Below are positions 57,618 to 64,000 of a DNA stretch of 64,000 bases, in pieces. The stretch is from Lumbricus terrestris (lineage: Eukaryota > Annelida > Clitellata > Crassiclitellata > Lumbricidae). Both the position numbers and the translations under genes were made by a program. Positions within the stretch are counted from its first letter, which is position 1; each line of letters starts with the position of its first letter. The stretch is from the NCBI GenBank assembly GCA_949752735.1, contig OX457052.1, positions 10,953,612-11,017,611 on the forward strand, read 5' to 3'. The notes beneath the pieces are model-generated. The model saw nothing but the letters and a program-made list of their open reading frames with translations, was not told the origin of the DNA and ran no database searches.

Positions 57618-58710
57618 CTTTTCTACTATTGTAGACCATGTAGTCACAAGCTTGGTTGTCCACCCTATCAGCCAGTATAGCCTTAAGGTTAGACGAACTG
57701 ATTTCAACATCAAACACTTGAAGATCATTGTCCAGTCTAATGGCATGCAGTTCAGCTGCTCTCTTCCTTAGCATGTTAGATAGACGTGTCACATCAGCTG
57801 GTGTAGCCTTCGTCATAACTTCTTCGCTGTATCTCTTGAAACTTTCCATCATCGTTAGGTGATCGTGAACCTCATTCTCAGTAACCTCAAACTCTTTCAA
57901 CTTTGCTTCTTTAATCGATCTCACTTCAGCCATAATCTGTTTTCCATAAATTTCAACGAGACCATGCAGTTCTTTCACTGTCTTAGATAGTTGTGTTTCT
58001 TTATTTTTGATGTCTTGAAGAAATTCGGCTTTCTTTCTCTTCAGTTTCTCTTCTTCGGAGAAGCAAGTTGTAATGTGTTCGGAGACCTTGCAAGTGTCTT
58101 CCTTTAGCTGTTGAAGAAATCCATCAGAGACTTTCAAGATGTTAGAACACTTATGTGAACTGTGTTCCTCAACATAACAAGACATGCAGATTGTTGCTTC
58201 ACAATCAGAACAATAAAATTTGACGATTTCATCTTGGTGAGCATCACAGAATGTGGGACTCACTTTCAGGAGTTCCTCTGCCTGTTTTTTTCCGAATTCT
58301 GCAACTTGATGAGATCTGTTGTACCTCAACTTATTGTGGACTTGACAACACTGATCGCATAGACTTTGTCGACAGTCAAAACAGTAGACGCTAGCTGGAC
58401 GGGAAGAGTCACTTTGATCACAACAGGCATCGCAAACATTGTTGGTTGGTCCACCCGAAATCTTGTTGATTTCAAGGAGTTTTTGGATGAAAAAGTTGAC
58501 CGGCAAATCCGTAAACTTCATTGCGGGCAGATCAAATTTTGCTCTGCAGATTGGACAGCTCAAATCTTCTCCAGATTTTCTGCTTTTCCCGTAAGACTCC
58601 AGACATTTTAGGCAAAATGTGTGCACACATGGTAAGACTCGTGGATCAACGAACGAATCCGAACATATCGAACATTCTGTGATTTCGTTGATTTCCTTCG
58701 ACAAAGACAT
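57618..58710 (-). CDS. TRIM-like gene B, exon 1: RING, two B-boxes, coiled coil
   Basis: Start chosen at MSLSKEINEITECSICSDSF by alignment with gene A; an in-frame Met 13 codons upstream (MVHCRLAPSFSLK) is possible but not shared. 364 codons plus 1 base, donor GAAAAG|GTAGGT. RING residues C13, C16, C28, H30, C33, C36, C52, C55 are all present. B-box 1 starts at C93 (CDACCDQSDS), B-box 2 about 152-192, then a coiled coil with KELHGLVEIYGKQIM and KRYSEEVMTKATPADV. Predicted E3 ubiquitin ligase of the TRIM/RBCC class. It continues into exon 2 at 55648 after a 1969-bp intron. Confidence 0.92.
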
Positions 58711-58750
58711 TTTCAGACTGAATGAAGGAGCCAATCTACAGTGCACCACT

Positions 58751-59955
58751 TACTGAATACAACGCTTAAACATGAATGCCCCTTGATAGGTATACGTGTT
58801 TCTGTTCGCTAGCGTAGGCCTATAGGACCCTAGGTCAACAGATCTGCTGTTGTACAATTGCACCGCTTTCGGAAAACCTATTTATAGATTGTATTGCCCA
58901 CACAACTACAGATTGTATTATCACAAGTAGCCTATACTTTTATCACAGACAAGTCGATGTCTATCGGGGTAGACAAAAAGTTTTGCCTACTCTATGTGGT
59001 CTTTACGTAGAATTCAAACAGTGAAATAAATATCAGGATTTTAATCTAAATGAATGTTCAACATAACTACTTTGACTGTCCAGTAGATCAACTTAGCCTA
59101 ACGATTCGAAAATCGTGGCAGTCAATCGGATATAAGCAATCTATTAAAACCGTTTGTTCCTTATCCATTTTAAAACCTCCAATTTTCCGATAATTATGTT
59201 TCCATAATCGATTTAGAACACAGACTTCGTAGAGTCTGTGAATGTTCTCATAAGATGCGCAGTAGCCTATGTCTGATACCTGCAATCAAAAATGATTGTT
59301 GAGGCCCTTAAGGAATTGCGTAGCCTACCCTGTAAATAGACCCTATCAAAGCTCACAGGGCGAGAATCGTGTCGCTCTGTTCACGTCGTAAGTTTAATCA
59401 CACGCTGTAGGCTATTACGAACGTTTTGAAAGTTTGGAACACTGAAGTCTGTGCAATGAGGGTGAGTCTTGGACCTATTTAAACCAGGCGGGAAGAGTCT
59501 ATAAACAGGCAATAGATCCAACCAATAATGCAATGTTATGAAAGCGCGAAGAGAATTTGTTGATAGTAGGCCTAAGTTTGAGTGACATTTTATCGTTTAT
59601 ATTTTAGATTCGTGCGTGTGATAAATTTTATGTCCAAATGTGCGGTAGGTCGTGTAGGACCTACCAGAGCCTTCTATTAGGCCTAATCTGTAATGGAAGG
59701 TTCTGGGACCTAGCCTACTATTGATCTCGATTGATTGACATTTTGGAAGTTGTCGACAAAAAAACATATATAAAGAAACAACGGTTTTAGCGGTTTTTTT
59801 TGCCAACTCGATCTGACTCACGTTAGTTTCCTTTGTTTGCTTTATATTGGAGACTACAATAGCAAGGCAAATAACCACACCTGTGTAATGCAAGCAGGAC
59901 CCTGTGCTCGAGGTCTAAGTCTATAACGTGAATTGGATATTAGCTTCTTAGGCTG
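58751..59955. other. Unassigned DNA upstream of gene B
   Basis: Would contain the promoter and leader of gene B. No defined exon, TATA box or element ends recognised. Confidence 0.4.
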
Positions 59956-60363
59956 ATGTCAACGTCGTTGCACGCCTACAGTTTCGTATCCGTTCAGTTT
60001 CGTATTGAGGCGCATTTTCAGTTAGGCCTACCATTTGAACTGTGTCCCAGCATGATCAGACAAGCTGGCTTTAGACTGTGCATACAAAGGAAAGAGGGCA
60101 TACTCTCCACCCCTGGCAAATTGACACCTATTTTAACTAAGACTTTACACCAGTTTTCTACATTTTTTAACAAACTTCTTTGCACTAAGGCACTGATTTA
60201 TGATATTAATGATACACAAAGCGAACCAGAGAAATTTGCATTGAGAAGCCTCTGTGAAAGATTAATATGTTCTGAAGTTTCGTGTTTTGTTTGTCTGAAA
60301 CTCTTGACAACATTTTTCTGCCCCTCCTGCAGAAATATCTTGCGGGCGCCCACGTTCGTTTGA
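59956..60363 (+). CDS. Unidentified ORF, 135 codons
   Basis: ATG ORF beginning MSTSLHAYSFVSVQFRIEAH and ending CPSCRNILRAPTFV. It contains CxxC pairs near the C-terminus but no motif I can name. The last 25 codons cover ATATCTTGCGGGCGCCC, which looks like a transposon terminus, so the frame could be fortuitous. Confidence 0.2.
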   Translation: MSTSLHAYSFVSVQFRIEAHFQLGLPFELCPSMIRQAGFRLCIQRKEGILSTPGKLTPILTKTLHQFSTFFNKLLCTKALIYDINDTQSEPEKFALRSLCERLICSEVSCFVCLKLLTTFFCPSCRNILRAPTFV

Positions 60364-60514
60364 GTTTTTCTTGTATACGCAATGCATAAGACCTCTGCCT
60401 GCTGTCACCCGCCGATCTATCATAATATTATTACACTCAAGAGTCACTATTTTGGCCAGAAACAGTACGGTAAGCCCCTCTATCATAATATTATTACGGT
60501 ACTGAATCGATCTA

Positions 60515-61247
60515 CAGTAGTGGCCATATTATTATGGACAAGGCTGAAAATCCAGTTATTTTCACATTTCGCACTTATTTTGTGCAATCAAAGGACTGAG
60601 AACATCATATAACATACCAAATTATCCAGCCGATATATTGCAGTGTCCCTAGTACTTATTTGAATGATCTTTGGCTTCTATTAGAACCTTTATATTTTTG
60701 GCACAGTCTTATAGTACTTTGCGATAAGTTGCGGGATTTCCTGATTGCGATGCCACACTTCAAAAATTCGTTCGATTAGTTGTCGTTTGTTAGGAGAGAC
60801 AACGTCGTTGACTTTGTCCTTCAAGTTGTGCCAGATTCCTTCTATTGGGTTCATATCCGGACTATTGCCCGGCCACGGAAGAACCTCTAGACCAACGTCA
60901 TTGAAGAAATTCTTTATCAGGTTCGCTGTGTGGCAAGGTGCACTGTCCTGCATGAAGACACTGTTCCCATCTGGAAACCAATCGTTTAGCTGGGGCAGAA
61001 GACATTTCTCCAGGACAATTTTGTATTGTTCTGCGTTCATGATGCCATTGACAACGAAGAGTCGACCGGGACCTTTCACAGAGACAACGCTCCACACCAT
61101 GACTTTCAGGGGATGCTCAAGTTTTTCCACGAGCCTACGAGGCATTGCGGTAGGAATTCTTCGCCATAATCCTGACTCTAATCAAGCCTTATACTGTAAG
61201 ACTGTGTCAGGTCTGCTTCTCCGATTAATCAAAACTGGAAATTCTGG
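60515..61247 (-). mobile_element. Tc1/mariner transposase remnant
   Basis: The 60690-61145 frame is open for 151 codons and reads LKVMVWSVVSVKGPGRLFVV, CLLPQLNDWFPDG, FMQDSAPCHTA (catalytic Asp) and LPWPGNSPDMNPIEGIWHNL (catalytic Glu, DD34E type). Upstream, LWRRIPTAMPRR belongs to the same frame but is cut by TGA at 61184-61182; PVLINRRSRPDTVLQYK continues before it. The N-terminal DNA-binding half is missing. CAGTAGTGGCC at 60515, after TA, is the element's 3' terminal repeat; the other end is absent. Inactive. Confidence 0.92.
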
Positions 61248-61249
61248 AT

Positions 61250-61653
61250 GACAACTATCGCTATGTTTTAAGACGAGATGGTGCAACTTTTCTTTAGATA
61301 TCGTCTGAAGAACTCAAGCGCGTAATTAATTGCTGCCTACGAATTAAATTGAATTAGTTCGCCTTAATTTTGAGGCGCAACTCAACATAACCAAGTTGAC
61401 TACATTTGAAAAGAGCAGAATTTTTATTAAAATGAAATGCAAGAATCATGGAGAAACGATTGTAAAAGAGCCATCCTATTTTGTGTAAAGGAATTCTCAA
61501 TGTATAATTATCGCACAAGTTCTTTAACACGTCTATGTTATTTAAAATTGCAGCTATAAGAAGCTATGGCACAACCAGTAGGCTATCATTCCAAGAGATA
61601 TCGAAATCATTTAAATACAAATCATCATTAACATCCTTTCGAGTGGGTCATTC
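61250..61653. other. No feature seen
   Basis: Between the Tc1 remnant and the end of gene C; unassigned. Confidence 0.4.
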
Positions 61654-63259
61654 CTATACGAAACGGAAGCGAGTCAGAACATTTCTCTTGTTGTTAGTGC
61701 GCCTGTTTGTGCCATAATAATAAATGTGCACAATTTCGTTCCTCTCGCTCTCATAGTGCAAGTCGCAGAGAGCAAGGTTCCCAGCTGTGAAATGCTTCGG
61801 ACTATAAGTTCCCAGGTGATTGAATTCAGAATCTAGCAACACGATTCCTGCGCCCGGTTTAGTTATCATGATTTTACCGGGTCTAGGACTTTACCCCCCG
61901 GCCCATTACCCCCCTGCCATTTCCCCCCTGCCATTACCCCCCGCCCATTACCCCCCGTAGGACATTACCCCCCTGTCATTACCCCCCGGTCTGCTTACAT
62001 TTGGGGCTAGTTTATGTATGTATGTATATATGTATGTATGTATGTTTGTTTGCGAATTTTTCAATCCAGCTTCTATTTCATACCTATAAATACCTTCATC
62101 CAGCTTCTATTTCTCGCTCGTTATTTTCGTCAATCCAGCTTCTATTTCAGACATAGAAATACCTTCATCCAGCTCTTATTTCTCATGCTTTATTTTCGTC
62201 ATTCGAGCTTCTAATTCACCTGTAAAAAACCATCATCCAGATTCCATTTCTCAATGCGTCACAATCGGATTGACAAAAATAACGCATGAGAAATGGAAGC
62301 CGGATGAGGGTATTTTTATATATGAGATAGAAGCTGGATTAACGAGAATAGCGAGCGAGAAATAGAAGCTTGATGAACCGAACACCCTCGTACATACATA
62401 CATACATGCATGCATACATACATACATACAAAACATACGTACATAAACTAACCCCAAATGTAAGCAGACCGGGGGGTAATGACAGGGGGGTAATGTCCTA
62501 CGGGGGGTAATGGGCGGGGGGTAATGGCAGGGGGGAAATGGCAGGGGGGTAATGGGCCGGGGGGTAAAGTCCGGATACCGATTTTACCGTAGTTATCTGC
62601 AAAATTCACGATACTTCCTTTGCTCACCGACGATTGATAATGGCGTACAACGCTCCCACTCACATCGAACTCGATTAAGTATGTACTAGCATTATGGACA
62701 TACACCACTACTAAGTTCCCATTTGTTTTCTGAAGTAAGTTTCTACAAATGATCTCATACCGGCCTGTAACTGGGACTGGGAGGCCCATAACTGGGCAAA
62801 GTTTTATTTCAAGTTTCACGGCACCATCGGCATCGCAGATGCTCACAAGCGGGAGACCTCCGTAGCCTAGTTCGCTCGCCAGTGAAAGGATCAGTAGATT
62901 ACCATTGGCGGGGACGGATATCATAGAAATTAGCCATCTATAATCCTTCATCCATGGTGATATAATAAACTGATGGTTTTCATCTTTCGTAATGCGTAAG
63001 ACTGTGAGGCTATTCCAGATGTTGTTTCGCATGGCCACATACAAGCAATTTGACACGCAGCATGCTGCCATGTACAGTGGACCGGTTCCTGGTAGGCGGA
63101 TGACATTCTTCGCATTTACCAGGTTGTTGCGGTCGTATACTTCAATAGCGCAGTCTTGGTAGCAGAGCATAAATATTTCATCATGCAATGCTGTCATGGC
63201 GGTGAAATTTGATCCGATCGAGGACTGATCCAAAATCTCCAAACGAATCGTTTCATGGG
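61654..63259 (-). pseudogene. Propeller exon of a third TRIM-like gene (C), split by a fold-back element
   Basis: The exon starts after CTATTTTTCAG (acceptor ends 63260) and reads HETIRLEILDQSSIGSNF, EIFMLCYQDCAIEVYDR, LYMAACCVSNCLYVAM, ISVPANGNLLILSL, to IVNFADNYGK at about 62585. The same frame resumes at 61879 with IMITKPGAGIVLLDSEFNHL and ends VLTRFRFV (61654). Repeated LYVA / LVVVYV / GIVLLDS strands are typical of NHL-like propellers at the C-terminus of TRIM2/3-like invertebrate proteins. The 700-bp insertion at 61880-62579 adds a stop after 42 foreign codons and removes the last two blades. The N-terminal exon lies beyond the window, so RING and B-box are assumed, not seen. Confidence 0.7.
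61880..62579. mobile_element. Fold-back element, 700 bp, with about 145-bp inverted ends and 10-bp target duplication
   Basis: Left GGTCTAGGACTTTACCCCCC and right, inverted, GGTATCCGGACTTTACCCCC. The arms (61880-62027 and 62435-62579) contain the same seven CCATTACCCCCC-type units. GATTTTACCG flanks both sides (61870-61879 and 62580-62589). The centre has AATCCAGCTTCTATTTC repeats in both orientations and (TGTA)n on both sides, so nearly the whole element is palindromic. No ORF of its own. Long inverted repeats with a 9-10-bp duplication suggest a Mutator-like MITE. Confidence 0.85.
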
Positions 63260-63469
63260 CTGAAAAATAGCAGACCTTACTCTGTTTTATTTATTGCGCA
63301 GAAAGAACGACAAATAGTAAAATCAAATTGCTGTAATAAGACAAACAAATTTCTGCCGAGGGCAACGGCCTCTGTTGTCATAGACCCTCGTCAAATCTGG
63401 ATCCATCCACAGATAGTAAAGAACAATCATTAAAAGCAAGAAGCAGGGCAGTGCTGAAAGACATGGTGT

Positions 63470-63575
63470 AAGACTTCAATAAATGTATCCCAATTGTTAA
63501 ATTTTTGGAATTTCCATGCTGTAATGGTAGAATTTTAACCTGTCATCTTTACAAAAATTGCTCATTTTTCAAAAC
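63470..63575. mobile_element. Fragment of the 115-bp unit of the 16449-17784 family
   Basis: ACTTCAATAAATGTATCCC, GAATTTCCATGCTGTAATGG, TAGAATTTTAACCTGTCATC and TTTACAAAA follow in the same order as in the repeat units at 16600-17170. Confidence 0.65.
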
Positions 63576-63591
63576 TGTTTGTCGTGGTTTC

Positions 63592-64000
63592 AGTGATGGG
63601 GAAAATACTTTTTAAAAGTATTTTGAGTATAAGTAACAATACTTGGTCACAAAAGTATTTAAAATACAAGTAAAAATACTTTTTTACGAAAGTATTTAAA
63701 ATACAAGTATAAAATACTTGACTTCGAAAAGTATTTAAAATACTAAGTACAAAATACTCACTGCCAAACTATATAACAATTAAGGAAGTCATATTACATT
63801 GCGACAAAAAATACATAGAATTTTGAACACAAACATTTTCTTCAGCATTCTTTGTGTCCATGTCTAATGTGTCTCATGGAATTAATTAGCCCATGCCATC
63901 ATCACTGTCATCTTAAACACTTGAAGGGCCACCCAGCAGTATGGTGACTTCTCACTTCTGGCCCATATCCTGCTTTCCAGTGATGTAGTCGAGTCCACCT
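63592..64000 (+). mobile_element. Left end of a hAT-like element, runs off the window
   Basis: CAGTGATGGGGAAAATACTT followed by many AAAGTATTTAAAATAC palindromic repeats, the subterminal pattern of a well-known hAT group. The right end is outside the window. Confidence 0.6.

Larger units (their letters stand above)
52190..58750. repeat. Segmental duplication, copy B
   Basis: Partner of 44515-49560, see that entry. The copy is longer because of a bigger intron (1969 versus 909 bp), a SINE and a LINE insertion in the 3' flank. Confidence 0.75.

Noticed and set aside
60745..61251. 168-residue plus-strand ORF opposite the Tc1 transposase
   Set aside because: Antisense shadow of the transposase frame; it has no motif of its own.
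62448..62585. Pro-rich C-terminus (LPPGPLPPCHFPP) of gene C
   Set aside because: It is read-through into the inverted end of the fold-back element, not original protein.

Overview
This is a window of a repeat-rich animal nuclear genome. Genes are split by introns with GT..AG borders, every few kilobases holds a transposon remnant or microsatellite, and there are no operons or bacterial ribosome binding sites. Tandem TRIM-type RING/B-box genes, a BCMA/Fn14-like cysteine-rich receptor candidate, Tc1, LINE and many hAT elements, and a tRNA-derived SINE all fit a marine invertebrate. The short palindromic word TAGGCCTA is also scattered through the noncoding DNA. I lean towards a deuterostome such as an echinoderm, but the sequence does not prove the taxon.

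Left part, about 1-34.4 kb: mostly noncoding and mobile. Many short non-autonomous DNA transposons can be delimited to the base by terminal inverted repeats and 7-9 bp target duplications. Examples are 2747-2998, 6090-6374, 10192-11381, 11451-11716, 14275-14651, 16449-17784, 24656-24857 and 33465-34337. Between them lie LINE 3' ends (13.7, 23.9 and 25.3 kb), a cluster of three tRNA-derived SINEs (22.0-22.8 kb), possible Helitron 3' ends and very long microsatellites. Two genes too small or too split for simple ORF finding emerge here. One is a two-exon, 61-residue secreted peptide gene on the minus strand (19653-20232), with a signal peptide, a phase-matched intron, a TATA box and a C-terminal Cys-ring motif holding Trp-Phe-Trp-Lys. 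The other is a plus-strand type I membrane protein (exons near 29176-29350, 30258-30386 and 31537-31634) with a signal-like start, a cysteine-rich module, one transmembrane helix and a short tail.

Middle, 34.5-44.3 kb: a 790-residue Ser/Thr/Arg-rich ORF on the minus strand (34515-36887) that I do not recognise, a LINE 3' end just upstream of it, long (TGTA)n arrays, and two nested DNA transposons at 42281-44287, each with its own perfect 8-bp target duplication.

Right part, 44.5-64 kb: a minus-strand array of TRIM-like genes. Gene A (45421-49485) and gene B (53661-58710) are products of a segmental duplication that includes their 3' flanks. Each has one RING/B-box/B-box/coiled-coil exon, one phase-1 intron, and one large exon with a twice-repeated beta-rich module followed by an NHL-type propeller. 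Gene B is intact (1026 aa). Gene A has one in-frame TAA where B has a Gln codon. A third locus, C (61654-63259), keeps only its C-terminal propeller exon in the window and is split by a 700-bp fold-back element flanked by a 10-bp target duplication. A SINE, LINE fragments, a Tc1 transposase remnant and more hAT-like elements sit in and between these genes.
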